Assembly (NCBI GenBank): GCA_903924205.1 | Contig: CAIYAP010000007.1 | Location: 186,001 to 250,000, forward strand | Direction: 5' to 3' | DNA from: an uncultured Actinomycetes bacterium | Lineage (GTDB): Bacteria; Actinomycetota; Acidimicrobiia; Acidimicrobiales; RAAP-2 | Length of the DNA stretch: 64,000 nt | Shown here: positions 32,220 through 41,424 of the stretch, one piece after another | Numbering within the stretch: the stretch's first letter is position 1 | Layout: each line of letters begins with the position of its first letter | Notes under the pieces: generated by a model | The model's database searches: none | The model's input: the letters and a program-made list of their open reading frames with translations, nothing else | What the model was told of the DNA's origin: nothing | Made by a program: the position numbers and the translations under genes

Positions 32220-34643
32220 CTATCGACGACGGGGGCGGCGGGGACGGTTGTCGCGTCCCGCGTCGTCACGCAGCGCCGGGCCACCGGGGCCCAAGTCGCC
32301 GAGTTCGTCCGCCAGTTCGGCTTCGAAGCTGTCCTCAAAAGACGCCACGGCCGCGCCGCTGCGCTCGGGGCGCTCCGTGCGCTCCGGACGGTCAGAACGA
32401 CGCTCGGTACGCGGAGCGGAGTCACTCGCGCCCGAATCCGACGGGGTGACATCCTCGTAACCGACGAGGGACAAGGACACCTTGCCCTGCGGGTCAATGT
32501 CGTCCACGCGCACTTCGATGGGCTGGCCCAGCGACACAACGTCCTCGACCTGTCCGATGCGCTTGCCACCATTCAACGGCGACATCTTTGAGATGTGCAA
32601 GAGGCCATCGCGACCCGGGATGATGTTCACGAACGCGCCGAACTTGGCGATGTTCACGATCTTGCCCTGGTAGACGGCGCCCACTTCGGCGGTCGGCGGG
32701 TCGAGGATCAACTCGATGCGGCGACGAGCCTCTTCGACGGCACGACCATCAGTGGAACCGATGGTGACGATGCCCACGGCACCATCATCGTCAACGGTGA
32801 TTTCCGCACCGGTCTCTTGCTGCAGGGTGTTGATGACCTTGCCCTTGGGTCCGATGACCTCACCAATCTTGTCAACCGGGATCGCGAAGCTCACGATCTT
32901 CGGGGCGACCTCGGCCACGTCGGTACGCGGGGCGTCCAGCGTGTCATTGATGACCTGAAGAATCTTGAGGCGAGCGTCCTTAGCCTGGTGCAGCGCCTTG
33001 GCCAAGACTTCAGCCGGGAGGCCGTCGATCTTGGTGTCGAGCTGCAGAGCCGTCACGGCGTCGGCGGTACCGGCAACCTTGAAGTCCATGTCGCCGAATG
33101 CGTCTTCCGCACCGAGGATGTCCGTCAAGGTGACGTAGGTGCCACCGTCGTAGATGAGGCCCATGGCGATACCGGCCACGGGAGCCTTGATCGGCACACC
33201 GGCAGCCATCAGCGAGAGGGTCGATCCACAGACCGACGCCATGGAGGTCGAGCCGTTCGAGGCCATGATGTCGCTGACGACGCGAATGGCGTAGTTGAAG
33301 TCCTCTTCGGACGGCAAGACCGGGATGAGGGCGCGCTCGGCGAGCATGCCGTGACCGATTTCGCGACGCTTGGGAACACCCACGCGACCAGCTTCACCGA
33401 CCGAGTACGGGGGGAAGTTGTAGTGGTGCATGTAGCGACGGAACTCGTCCGGTGACAACGTGTCGAGCTGCTGACGCATGCGGGGCATGCCCAGAGTCGT
33501 CACGTTGACCACCTGCGTGTCGCCACGCTGGAAGAGGGCCGAACCGTGAGTCTTCGGGAAGAGGTCGACGCGCGCCGACAGCGGACGAATATCCGCCGAG
33601 CTGCGACCGTCGATACGAACGCCATCTTCGACGATACGACGGCGGACGATCTTCTTCGTGAGCGACTTGACCGCCGCCTTGATCTCACCGCTGCGGTCGG
33701 CGAACTCGCCGGCCAACTCCGCGACAATTTCCGCGGTGGCCGCGTCGAGCGCGGCCGCACGCACGGTCTTTTCGGGGTGCGCGTTCGCGGCGGCAATTTT
33801 ACCCTCGCCCACCGCGACAACGCGAGCCATCACGTCGTCGGCGTAGTCGGTGAAGGTGGAGTACGGGATCGGAACGATCGGGCCCTTCACTGCCACCCAC
33901 TCGCGAACAAGTTCGCGCTGCAGGTTGATCGACTCGCGAATCCAGAGCTTGGCGCGCTCAAGGCCATCGGCCAGAACGTCCTCGTCAACCTTCTTCGCGC
34001 CGTCGGCGTACTTTTCGAAGCTGCCTTCGGTGCCGCCAGCTTCCACCATCATGATGGCAATGTCGGCTTCCACCGAGTCGCTCAGTGCGCGACCGGCCAC
34101 GACGATCTCAAAGACGGACTTGTCGCCGTCTTGGTAGGTCGGGTGGGCAATCCACTCGCCGTCGGTCGTAAAGGCGAGGCGAACCGCACCAATAGGACCT
34201 TCGAAGGGGATGCCGGAAATCATCAACGACGCCGAAGCCGCGTTGATGGCCAGCACGTCGTGCGGGTTTTCCATGTCGGCCGAGAAAACGGTGCCGACAA
34301 CCTGAACTTCATTGCGGAAGCCCTTCGGGAACGACGGACGCAGCGGACGGTCGATCAGGCGACAAATCAGAACGGCCTGGTCGCTGGGCTTTCCTTCGCG
34401 GCGGAAAAACGCCCCGGGGATCTTGCCAGCGGCGTAGGCGCGCTCTTCGATGTCGACAGTTAACGGGAAAAAGTCGATTCCGTCGCGCACGTTGCGGTTA
34501 GCAACGGACGTGACCAAAATCATGGTGTCGCCAATTCGGGCGACGACGGCGCCATCAGCTAGCTGGGCTAGCTCGCCGGCTTCAAACGACATTTCCTTGT
34601 CGCCGCCGGTAATGGGTGCCGAAACGCGGATTGCGTCGGACAT
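32220..34643 (-). CDS. pnp: Polyribonucleotide nucleotidyltransferase (PNPase)
   Basis: An 807-residue phosphorolytic 3'-5' exoribonuclease. Two RNase PH-like domains are joined by a helical linker. The KH domain contains VIGPKGKVINTLQQETG and the S1 domain GKIVNIAKFGAFV...DGLLHISKMS. An Arg/Glu/Asp-rich disordered tail of about 80 residues follows, as in other actinobacterial PNPases. The ATG at 34643 has AAGGAG upstream. It follows rpsO, the usual order. It works with RNase J. Confidence 0.96.
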   Translation of the reverse strand: MSDAIRVSAPITGGDKEMSFEAGELAQLADGAVVARIGDTMILVTSVANRNVRDGIDFFPLTVDIEERAYAAGKIPGAFFRREGKPSDQAVLICRLIDRPLRPSFPKGFRNEVQVVGTVFSADMENPHDVLAINAASASLMISGIPFEGPIGAVRLAFTTDGEWIAHPTYQDGDKSVFEIVVAGRALSDSVEADIAIMMVEAGGTEGSFEKYADGAKKVDEDVLADGLERAKLWIRESINLQRELVREWVAVKGPIVPIPYSTFTDYADDVMARVVAVGEGKIAAANAHPEKTVRAAALDAATAEIVAELAGEFADRSGEIKAAVKSLTKKIVRRRIVEDGVRIDGRSSADIRPLSARVDLFPKTHGSALFQRGDTQVVNVTTLGMPRMRQQLDTLSPDEFRRYMHHYNFPPYSVGEAGRVGVPKRREIGHGMLAERALIPVLPSEEDFNYAIRVVSDIMASNGSTSMASVCGSTLSLMAAGVPIKAPVAGIAMGLIYDGGTYVTLTDILGAEDAFGDMDFKVAGTADAVTALQLDTKIDGLPAEVLAKALHQAKDARLKILQVINDTLDAPRTDVAEVAPKIVSFAIPVDKIGEVIGPKGKVINTLQQETGAEITVDDDGAVGIVTIGSTDGRAVEEARRRIELILDPPTAEVGAVYQGKIVNIAKFGAFVNIIPGRDGLLHISKMSPLNGGKRIGQVEDVVSLGQPIEVRVDDIDPQGKVSLSLVGYEDVTPSDSGASDSAPRTERRSDRPERTERPERSGAAVASFEDSFEAELADELGDLGPGGPALRDDAGRDNRPRRPRRR

Positions 34644-34695
34644 GGGTTCTCCTTGTGATGAGTCACCCCACGGGCCGAATCCCAGTGAGCGACGC

Positions 34696-34730
34696 CCGAG
34701 AACCTCGGTCATCCTCCACTGGCCTCCGAG
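34696..34730 (-). other. pnp leader with alternative short hairpins
   Basis: In the 128-base gap between rpsO and pnp the minus strand reads CCGAG-GTT-CTCGG (34708-34696). A second CTCGG at 34730-34726 could pair with the same CCGAG. A further CCCC/GGGG hairpin lies at about 34745-34760. PNPase genes in other bacteria are autoregulated through leader hairpins cut by RNase III; whether that happens here is inference. Confidence 0.3.
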
Positions 34731-34771
34731 ACCGTAAAGGTGCGCCCCCGCTTTGGGGACGATGCCGCTTG

Positions 34772-35029
34772 TTAGCGGCGAATACCGAGTCGGCTGATGA
34801 GCGAGCGGTAGCGCTCCACGTCACCGCGCTGCACGTAGTCGAGCAGGCGACGGCGCTGGCCAATGAGCTTCATGAGACCACGACGGGTGTGGTGGTCTCC
34901 CTTGTGCACCTTGAGGTGCTCCGTGAGGTGCGAGATGCGGTCAGTCAAGATCGCAATCTGGACCTCGGGAGACCCGGTGTCCGTCTCGTGCTTACGGTAT
35001 TCCTCAATGATGGACGACTTCTCAGCCAT
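34772..35029 (-). CDS. rpsO: 30S ribosomal protein S15
   Basis: An 85-residue S15, slightly shorter than the 89 of E. coli because of a trimmed N-terminus. Conserved [31 protein letters not shown] and RRRLLDYV segments bind the 16S rRNA central domain. The ATG at 35029 follows an 82-base gap after ribF that could hold a promoter and a leader. No clear terminator separates it from pnp, so rpsO-pnp is one unit. Confidence 0.97.
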   Translation of the reverse strand: MAEKSSIIEEYRKHETDTGSPEVQIAILTDRISHLTEHLKVHKGDHHTRRGLMKLIGQRRRLLDYVQRGDVERYRSLISRLGIRR

Positions 35030-35111
35030 GAAGTGTTACGCCTTCTTCATCCGACAACTCGGAGCGGTCGCCACCTTGGCGAACCGCGGGCCAGCGTTGC
35101 TGACCGGTCTC

Positions 35112-36065
35112 TTACCCTAGCAGTTCAGTAGGTTGCGGGGCAATCGCGGGGTACATTTCGCGAATTTTCTCAACATCGGCAGATATTTGGGCGACCAATG
35201 CGTCCACCGACTCAAATTTTGCCTCGGGTCGAAGGTAGTCGAGCAAGGCGACATCCAGGATTTCTCCGTATATGTCGCCCGAAAAGTCCAGAATGTGCGC
35301 CTCCAGGAGACGCTCACCGGTCTCGTAGAACTGGGGGCGAACGCCAAACGACACGGCGGCGGGTCGCCAGGACTCCCCGACACGCCGGGTCGCCGCGGCG
35401 TAGACCCCGAGCGGTGGCAACACGCGCAGGGGGTTGAGCGCTACGTTGGCGGTCGGCCAGCCCATCTCGGCGCCCCCACGGGCATCGCCGTGGCTGACTT
35501 CACCACGAAAGGAAAAGGGGCGACCCAATACATCTCGGGCGCCACTCATGTCGCCGTCGGTGACCAAGCGACGTACCAACGAGGAACTCCAGGTGTGCAT
35601 AGAGCCCGCCAGATCGATGATTTCGATGATCGGGCCGCCATCGGCCGACCACTCGCGTAAACGAGTCGGGTCACCGCCGCGATCTCGGCCGAAGTGAAAA
35701 TTGGCACCACAGACAATGGCCATCGCACCCAATTCGCCCATGAGAATCTCGTCGTAAAAGTCGCGAGCTTCCTGCGCGGCCCGCGCGTCATCAAAGTTCA
35801 CGACGCGCACCGCATCGACGCCGAGTGCGTCCATGACATCAAGGCGCTGGTCGAGGTCTTGCAATAAGCCCGGGGCGCGATCGGGCGCCAGAATGCGAAG
35901 TGGGTGCGGCTCAAAAGTGACCACTACGGCCGGAATGCCCAGGTGTCGGGCCTGCTCCACGGCGCGGCGAATAACCACCTGATGGCCACGGTGCACTCCG
36001 TCAAAGACGCCGAGCGCCACCACTGAGGCCGTGAAGTCGCTCGAGGGTCCGGTCAGTACCTGCAC
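35112..36065 (-). CDS. ribF: Bifunctional riboflavin kinase / FAD synthetase
   Basis: A 317-residue enzyme making FMN and FAD. The N-terminal nucleotidyltransferase domain has GVFDGVHRGH (residues 19-28), GANFHFGRDRGGD and the SSSLVRRLV loop. The C-terminal flavokinase domain has GWPTANV, GVYAA and EAHILDFSGDIYG. The GTG start has TAGCGT six bases upstream and no Shine-Dalgarno, so it probably has its own leaderless promoter within the truB-ribF interval. Confidence 0.94.
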   Translation of the reverse strand: MQVLTGPSSDFTASVVALGVFDGVHRGHQVVIRRAVEQARHLGIPAVVVTFEPHPLRILAPDRAPGLLQDLDQRLDVMDALGVDAVRVVNFDDARAAQEARDFYDEILMGELGAMAIVCGANFHFGRDRGGDPTRLREWSADGGPIIEIIDLAGSMHTWSSSLVRRLVTDGDMSGARDVLGRPFSFRGEVSHGDARGGAEMGWPTANVALNPLRVLPPLGVYAAATRRVGESWRPAAVSFGVRPQFYETGERLLEAHILDFSGDIYGEILDVALLDYLRPEAKFESVDALVAQISADVEKIREMYPAIAPQPTELLG

Positions 36066-36071
36066 GACATC

Positions 36072-36077
36072 ACGCTA
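36072..36077 (-). promoter_or_regulatory. Leaderless -10 box of ribF
   Basis: TAGCGT six bases before the GTG at 36065, in the 16-base gap after truB. Confidence 0.5.
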
Positions 36078-36081
36078 ATAG

Positions 36082-36957
36082 TTACGCGGACGGGCTCTCC
36101 GCGAGCACGGTTTCGGGCTGATAGCTCTCACCTCGGCGAACGAGAACCGCCACCACGTCACCGCTGTCAGAGAGGGCGACAACGAGATCGTCAGACGACT
36201 CGAGCACCACGCGCTTGCCGTGCCGGATGTCACGAATCTGGTCATCGTTCACGGTGCACGACGCGAGGCCCGAGACCAAGTCGCGGGGCGAGGCCACCGT
36301 CACCGGCTCTCCGCTCGTCAGTCGTTCCATCGTCCACGCTTGATCAACGTGGCTGCCACCGCTTTCGAGGCGGCGTAGCGCGGTGAGGTGACCCACCGTC
36401 CCCAGGCGTTCCGCGGCGTCTGAAAGCAAGGTGCGGATGTACGTTCCCGTGCTGCAGCGCACCGAAAAAGTCACGGTGCCCGCATCGTCGCCGGGGAGCA
36501 AGACGAACTCGTCGATGGTGACGGATCGCGGCGGTCGTTCCACTTCGAGGCCCTGTCGGGCCAAGTCGTAGAGCTTCTGTCCACCAATCTTGATCGCTGA
36601 GACCATGGGCGGTATCTGTTCAATATTGCCCGTCAACGTTGCCGCTACCGCACGAAGGGACTCCTCGGTCAGCGCCGGCACTGCCATCCGTGCAATTTCC
36701 GCGCCATCGGCATCGAGAGAGTCAGTGGCAATGCCCAATTGAGCTATTCCCGTGTAGAGCTTGTGGCTCTCTTGGGCGTAACGAAGTAGCCGAGTGGACG
36801 GGCCCACCGCAATAACGAGGAGGCCCGTCGCCATGGGGTCGAGGGTGCCCGCGTGGCCGATGCGCCGCTCACGCAAAATACCGCGCAACTTACCCACGAC
36901 ATCGTGGCTCGTCCAGCCCGTGGGCTTATCGACGAGCAGCGTGCCGTTAGTAGTCAT
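36082..36957 (-). CDS. truB: tRNA pseudouridine-55 synthase
   Basis: A 291-residue synthase that forms pseudouridine 55 in the T loop of tRNAs. Motif II GHAGTLDPMATGLL holds the catalytic Asp40; the N-terminal LLVDKPTGWTSHDVV and the KLYDLARQG and TGTYIRTL segments are intact. The C-terminal PUA-like part is short. The ATG at 36957 overlaps the rbfA end by 11 bases, so the two are coupled. Confidence 0.94.
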   Translation of the reverse strand: MTTNGTLLVDKPTGWTSHDVVGKLRGILRERRIGHAGTLDPMATGLLVIAVGPSTRLLRYAQESHKLYTGIAQLGIATDSLDADGAEIARMAVPALTEESLRAVAATLTGNIEQIPPMVSAIKIGGQKLYDLARQGLEVERPPRSVTIDEFVLLPGDDAGTVTFSVRCSTGTYIRTLLSDAAERLGTVGHLTALRRLESGGSHVDQAWTMERLTSGEPVTVASPRDLVSGLASCTVNDDQIRDIRHGKRVVLESSDDLVVALSDSGDVVAVLVRRGESYQPETVLAESPSA

Positions 36958-37309
36958 CGTCCTCGGCTCGCAGGCGACGAATGGCGCCTTCGACGCCCTC
37001 ACCCGCGGCGATGGCAGGGTCTGCCAAGAACGACAATTTGGGCGTGCGCTTGAGGCGCGTTTGCACATTGACCTGCGCCTGGATGTAGGTGCGGTGCTCT
37101 TCGAGCGCGGCTCGGCGTTCGTCGGTCAACGAGTCGAGGAAAACCACCGCATTGCGGATATCCGGCGAGGTGTCGACGTCGGTGACCGTCACGAGGCCGA
37201 GGCGCTCGTCACGGTCACCGAGTCGAATGATCACATCGCTGATGACTTCTCGCAAAATTTGGTTGATACGCGCGGTGCGCGGATACGGGTGATGTCCGTC
37301 GTGCGCCAT
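36947..37309 (-). CDS. rbfA: 30S ribosome-binding factor RbfA
   Basis: A 120-residue ribosome maturation factor with a KH-like fold. It has the N-terminal RTARINQILREVISDVI helix, the LVTVTDVDTSPDIRNAVVFLD core, and the RTPKLSFLAD ending. The ATG at 37309 lies two bases after the infB stop and has only a weak ribosome site, consistent with coupling to infB. It works on 16S rRNA 5' end maturation alongside RimP encoded upstream. Confidence 0.92.
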   Translation of the reverse strand: MAHDGHHPYPRTARINQILREVISDVIIRLGDRDERLGLVTVTDVDTSPDIRNAVVFLDSLTDERRAALEEHRTYIQAQVNVQTRLKRTPKLSFLADPAIAAGEGVEGAIRRLRAEDDDY

Positions 37310-37311
37310 GG

Positions 37312-40008
37312 CTATGCCGTACGCGGAATCTCGCGCTCCATGAACGTTTCGATGATGTCGCCTTCCTTGAGGTCCTGGTAGTCGGACAAGCCGATACCGC
37401 ACTCAAAACCGGCGGCCACTTCACGAGCGTCATCCTTGAAACGACGCAGCGAGGTGATCGAACCCTTCCAAATAATGGTGCCTTCACGAAGGAATCGCAC
37501 CTTGGAACCGCGAGTGATGGCGCCTTCGCGAACCAAACAACCGGCGATGGCGCCAATCTTCGGGACGCGGAAGACTTCGCGCACTTCGGCTTCGCCGGTG
37601 ACGACTTCTTCGTATTCCGGAGCCAAGAGACCAAGCATGGCCGCTTGCAATTCCTCAATGAGCTTGTAGATGATTTCGTAGGTACGAATCTCTACGGCTT
37701 CTCGCTCCGCGAGGTCGCGACTGCGACGGTCGGGTCGTACGTTGAAACCGATGATGGTCGCATTCGAGGCCTTCGCCAAGGTGACGTCGTTCTCGGTGAC
37801 GCCACCGACTCCGCGGTGCACGATGACGAGCTTGACGTCGTCACGCTCGAGCTTGCGCAGCGATTCAGTACAGGCTTCGAGAGAACCCTGCACGTCAGCC
37901 TTGAGCACGATGTTCAGCGTGGCAGTCTCGCCACGCTGAATCTGTGCGAAGAGGTCCTCGAGCTTGGTACCCGACGCCGCCTGGACGGGCTGGTGACCCA
38001 CCATACGGATTCGCAACGCACGCGCGTCCGCCAGTTCACGAGCGCGATCGAGGCCCTTGGCCACGCGCACCTCGTCACCGGCTTGCGGCGGCTCGGAGAA
38101 TCCGAGCACCTGCACGGGCGTCGACGGACCAGCCGTCTTGACCTGCTGGCCTTGGTCGTTGACCAGAGCCTTAACCTTGCCCCACGCGGCACCGGCGACG
38201 ATGGGGTCACCCACCGACAAGGTTCCGCGCTGCACCATGACGGTGGCAATGGGACCGCGACCCACTTCGAGATTGGCTTCAAGGACGGTGCCGGAGGCAG
38301 GTCCTTCAGAGCGCGTCGTGAGTTCTTCGAGTTCCGACACGAGGAGAACTTGCTCGAGAAGTTCGTCGATACCCAGGCTCTGCAGGGCCGAAATCTCCAC
38401 CACGATGGTCTCGCCGCCCCACTTTTCGGGCACGAGTCCGTGCTCGGAGAGCTGCTGGAGCACACGGTCGGGATTGGCGTCGGGCTTGTCAATCTTGTTG
38501 ACGGCCACGATGATCGGCACCTCGGCAGCCTTCGCGTGATTAATGGCCTCGATCGTCTGAGGCATGACGCCGTCGTCGGCGGCCACCACCAAGATGACAA
38601 TGTCGGTGACCTTGGCGCCGCGAGCACGCATGGCCGTGAAGGCTTCGTGACCCGGGGTGTCGAGGAAGGCAATGGGCTTGCCATTCCAGTTCACGCGATA
38701 CGCACCAATGTGCTGAGTGATTCCACCGGCCTCACCCGCCACGACGTTGGTCGAGCGAATTCGGTCGAGGAGCATGGTCTTGCCGTGGTCGACGTGACCC
38801 ATGACGGTGACGACCGGCGGGCGATGTTCGCCGCCCTCGTCGTCTTCGTCATCTTCGTCTTCGAAGAACTTGGCAATGAGTTCGGCTTCTTGCTCTTCAC
38901 CGGGGTCGACGAGGCGAACCACTGCGCCGATTTCGGCAGCGTATAGCTCGATCATGTCTTCGGACAGAGCCTGAACGGCGGTCACCATTTCACCCTGCAG
39001 GAAGAGGAAGCGAATGATGTCAGCCGCCGAGCGGTTCAGCTTCGGACCGACGTCCTTGGCGGTGGAACCACGCTCGATAATGATTTCGCCACCGGGTACG
39101 GGCGCCGAGGACGGCACCCAGCTAGTGAGCTGAGTGGGCTCGAGCTCTTCCAAATTGGGACGACGACGTGACTTGACCTTACGCTGCGATCCACGAGGAC
39201 CACCGGCCGCACCGGGACGACCGCCACCAGGACGACCGCCACCTGCGGGCGGAGCGGGAGTACGCGGCGCGCCGAAGCCCGTGGCGCGAGGACCACCGGC
39301 ACCGGGACGAGGACCACCGGGACCACCAGGACGCGGTCCACCAGGACCACCGGGACGCGGAGCGCCGCCGGTGCGGGGAGCAACAACCTGGGGCGAGCCC
39401 GGACGACGCATGCCACCGGGCGGCGGCGGAATGGGACGACCCGACTGGGACACCGGTGGACGACCCTTGGCGGGACCCGGCGGCGGCGGAATGGGACGAC
39501 CCGTTTGTGAGACCGGCGGACGAGTGCTGGTAGGTCGAACCGGCGTCGGTTCGGCACCTTCGGTCGCGGCGGGACGCGGAGCGGGAGCGGGCTTGGGCAC
39601 GGCGGAGCGTGTTCGCACGGTGCGGGGAGCATCGGAACTGCCACCTTCGTCAGGCGCGTCCGTCGAGGTGTCGCTCACGGGGGTGTCGGGCACGACGACC
39701 GGGGCAGCCGACTCCGGCGCCTCGGTGATGGACTCGTCGGCCGTCACGACCGCGTCGTCACCCTCGCCGTCGGCCCTTTTCTTCGGGGCAGCCTTCTTCT
39801 TGGCCGGGGCCTCTTCTTCCGGCTGCACCTCTCGGCGCAAGCCTTCGGCGTCAGCCTTGCGACGCACACGGTCTGCTTGAGCGTCCTCGATAGACGAGGA
39901 CGGTCCCTTCACGCCGATTCCCAAAGTGGTGGCGAGATCCAACAATTCCTTGTTGGTCAGGCCCAGCTCTCGGGAGAGCTCGTGAACTCGAATCTTCTTA
40001 GTAGCCAA
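37312..40008 (-). CDS. infB: Translation initiation factor IF-2
   Basis: An 898-residue IF-2. The N-terminal IF2_N helix motif is IRVHELSRELGLTNKELLDLA. A long Pro/Gly/Arg-rich linker (about 135-290) holds two nearly identical PPVSQ(T/S)GRPIPPPPG units and repeated GGPRPGGP units. The G domain has GHVDHGKTMLLD, DTPGHEAF and NKIDKPDA, followed by domains II-IV binding fMet-tRNA. The start is TTG with AAGG upstream; no ATG or GTG fits the conserved N-terminus. It lies between ylxR and rbfA in the usual nusA operon. Confidence 0.96.
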   Translation of the reverse strand: MATKKIRVHELSRELGLTNKELLDLATTLGIGVKGPSSSIEDAQADRVRRKADAEGLRREVQPEEEAPAKKKAAPKKRADGEGDDAVVTADESITEAPESAAPVVVPDTPVSDTSTDAPDEGGSSDAPRTVRTRSAVPKPAPAPRPAATEGAEPTPVRPTSTRPPVSQTGRPIPPPPGPAKGRPPVSQSGRPIPPPPGGMRRPGSPQVVAPRTGGAPRPGGPGGPRPGGPGGPRPGAGGPRATGFGAPRTPAPPAGGGRPGGGRPGAAGGPRGSQRKVKSRRRPNLEELEPTQLTSWVPSSAPVPGGEIIIERGSTAKDVGPKLNRSAADIIRFLFLQGEMVTAVQALSEDMIELYAAEIGAVVRLVDPGEEQEAELIAKFFEDEDDEDDEGGEHRPPVVTVMGHVDHGKTMLLDRIRSTNVVAGEAGGITQHIGAYRVNWNGKPIAFLDTPGHEAFTAMRARGAKVTDIVILVVAADDGVMPQTIEAINHAKAAEVPIIVAVNKIDKPDANPDRVLQQLSEHGLVPEKWGGETIVVEISALQSLGIDELLEQVLLVSELEELTTRSEGPASGTVLEANLEVGRGPIATVMVQRGTLSVGDPIVAGAAWGKVKALVNDQGQQVKTAGPSTPVQVLGFSEPPQAGDEVRVAKGLDRARELADARALRIRMVGHQPVQAASGTKLEDLFAQIQRGETATLNIVLKADVQGSLEACTESLRKLERDDVKLVIVHRGVGGVTENDVTLAKASNATIIGFNVRPDRRSRDLAEREAVEIRTYEIIYKLIEELQAAMLGLLAPEYEEVVTGEAEVREVFRVPKIGAIAGCLVREGAITRGSKVRFLREGTIIWKGSITSLRRFKDDAREVAAGFECGIGLSDYQDLKEGDIIETFMEREIPRTA

Positions 40009-40043
40009 GGTTTTCCTTACCTGCGCAACGCGCCATTGCCAAT

Positions 40044-40307
40044 CTACTTCTCAGTCCTTAGTGAAACGCTCTTCATGAGAGCCCTCACCACTTCAACGTC
40101 AGCATCCACCACGTCGCAACGCAATGTCCGAGACAACTGAGCGGGCATTACCCGCTCTCCGCACTCCCCCATCAGGCAGATCCACGCTCCACGACCATCG
40201 CCGCGACCAAGGACCCACTCTCCGAGGAGATGGCGGGCCACCCGCACCAGTTCTGTGTCTGGTCGCCGTTGGCGACAAACCACGCAGGTGCGAGTTGGCT
40301 GTCTTAT
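40044..40307 (-). CDS. ylxR: YlxR (DUF448) RNA-binding protein, predicted AUA start
   Basis: A small basic YlxR-family protein normally found between nusA and infB; members bind RNA and also influence transcription. The family motif RTCVVCRQRRPDTELVRV requires translation from upstream of the only GTG (40283), which would lose the first Cys. In frame, upstream of this motif, the only candidate before a stop is ATA at 40307-40305. It overlaps the nusA TAA as ATAA and has AGGAGG seven bases upstream. From there the protein is 87 residues. An AUA start is rare, so this is a prediction; a sequencing error (ATG to ATA) is the alternative. Confidence 0.72.
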   Translation of the reverse strand: MRQPTRTCVVCRQRRPDTELVRVARHLLGEWVLGRGDGRGAWICLMGECGERVMPAQLSRTLRCDVVDADVEVVRALMKSVSLRTEK

Positions 40308-41419
40308 GCCTCCGCCTCCTCGGTCTGAGCTTCATCAGCAGTCGCGGTGTCCTCGGTGACCTCAATCTCGACCACGTCAATGGTCTCGACCACGATCTCG
40401 TCGGCGACGTCGGTCTCGATGTCTTCCAGCTCGACGTCACCGTCGGCCTCTTGGCTCTCGGAGCGAATGTCAATGCTCCAACCGGTCAAGCGAGCGGCCA
40501 AACGTGCGTTCTGGCCTTCCTTGCCGATGGCCAGCGAGAGTTGCTGGTCGTGCACGATGACAGTGGCGCGACCCGTCTCTTCGTCAAGGCGAACCTCACG
40601 AACGCGAGCGGGCTGCAGCGCGGCCTGAATGAACTCCACGGGGTCCTCGCTAAAGGGCACCACGTCAATGCGCTCGGAGCGGAGCTCGTTGGTGACGTTG
40701 CGCACGCGAGTTCCGCGCTGGCCCACGCAGGCACCGACGGGGTCCACCATTTGGTCATTTGACGCGACGGCGATCTTGGTGCGGTGTCCCGGTTCACGAG
40801 CCAGAGCCTTGATTTCGACGCGACCCTCGGCAATCTCCGGCACTTCGATCTCGAACAGCTTGGCGACCAGGGCGGGGTGGGTGCGTGACACCACAATCTG
40901 GGGCCCCTTGTTGGTCTTGCGAACTTCAACGATGTACACCTTGATACGCGAGCCGTGCTCGAGGCGCTCAAAGGCAATCTGCTCGGCTTGGGGCAGTAAA
41001 GCCTCCACGCGGCCGATGTCGAGCAAGGTGTAGCGGTCGGCGGTCTGCTGGACGGTGCCCGACACAATGTCGCCTTCACGCTTCGCGAACTCCTCGTACA
41101 TCTGGCGGCGCTGAATGTCGCGCACCAATTGCATGAGCACCTGCTTGGCGGTCTGCGCCGCGATACGACCGAAGTCGTCCGGCGTCGCGTCCCACTCGCG
41201 GATGACGTTGCCCTCGAGGTCGAGCTCGAGGCCCCACACGCGGATGTCACCGGTCTCCGTATTGATTTCCACTTCGGCGTCTTCCGCCGAGTCCATGCGA
41301 CGCTTGTACGCCGCCAGCAGCGCGTCGGCGAGTGCTTGCAGCAACTCGCTCTCGTCAATGCTCTGGTCGCGTGCGAGCTGCTGGAGAGCTTCCATGAACT
41401 CCATGTTCTTACCGGCCAT
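40304..41419 (-). CDS. nusA: Transcription elongation/termination factor NusA
   Basis: A 371-residue NusA. The N-terminal RNA polymerase-binding domain, the S1 domain (GDIVSGTVQQTADRYTLLDIG), KH1 (GACVGQRGTRVRNVTNEL) and KH2 (LAIGKEGQNARLAARLTG) are in order. An acidic Glu/Asp/Thr tail of about 50 residues replaces the C-terminal repeats of proteobacteria. The ATG at 41419 gives the usual MAGKNMEFMEALQQLA start with AAGGAG upstream. It lies between rimP and ylxR. Confidence 0.95.
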   Translation of the reverse strand: MAGKNMEFMEALQQLARDQSIDESELLQALADALLAAYKRRMDSAEDAEVEINTETGDIRVWGLELDLEGNVIREWDATPDDFGRIAAQTAKQVLMQLVRDIQRRQMYEEFAKREGDIVSGTVQQTADRYTLLDIGRVEALLPQAEQIAFERLEHGSRIKVYIVEVRKTNKGPQIVVSRTHPALVAKLFEIEVPEIAEGRVEIKALAREPGHRTKIAVASNDQMVDPVGACVGQRGTRVRNVTNELRSERIDVVPFSEDPVEFIQAALQPARVREVRLDEETGRATVIVHDQQLSLAIGKEGQNARLAARLTGWSIDIRSESQEADGDVELEDIETDVADEIVVETIDVVEIEVTEDTATADEAQTEEAEA

Positions 41420-41424
41420 GTCCC

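Noticed and set aside
33546-34463. 305-codon plus-strand frame opposite pnp
   Set aside because: Antisense shadow of PNPase with no domain signature or ribosome site.
37645-38946. 433-codon plus-strand frame inside infB
   Set aside because: Antisense mirror of the IF-2 G domain; composition is His/Val/Gly-rich and shows no known fold.
39230-39520. Repeated CCGGGACG / GGACCACC units that could look like a CRISPR or tandem array
   Set aside because: They are codons of the Pro/Gly-rich IF-2 linker, in frame, with no unique spacers between constant repeats.
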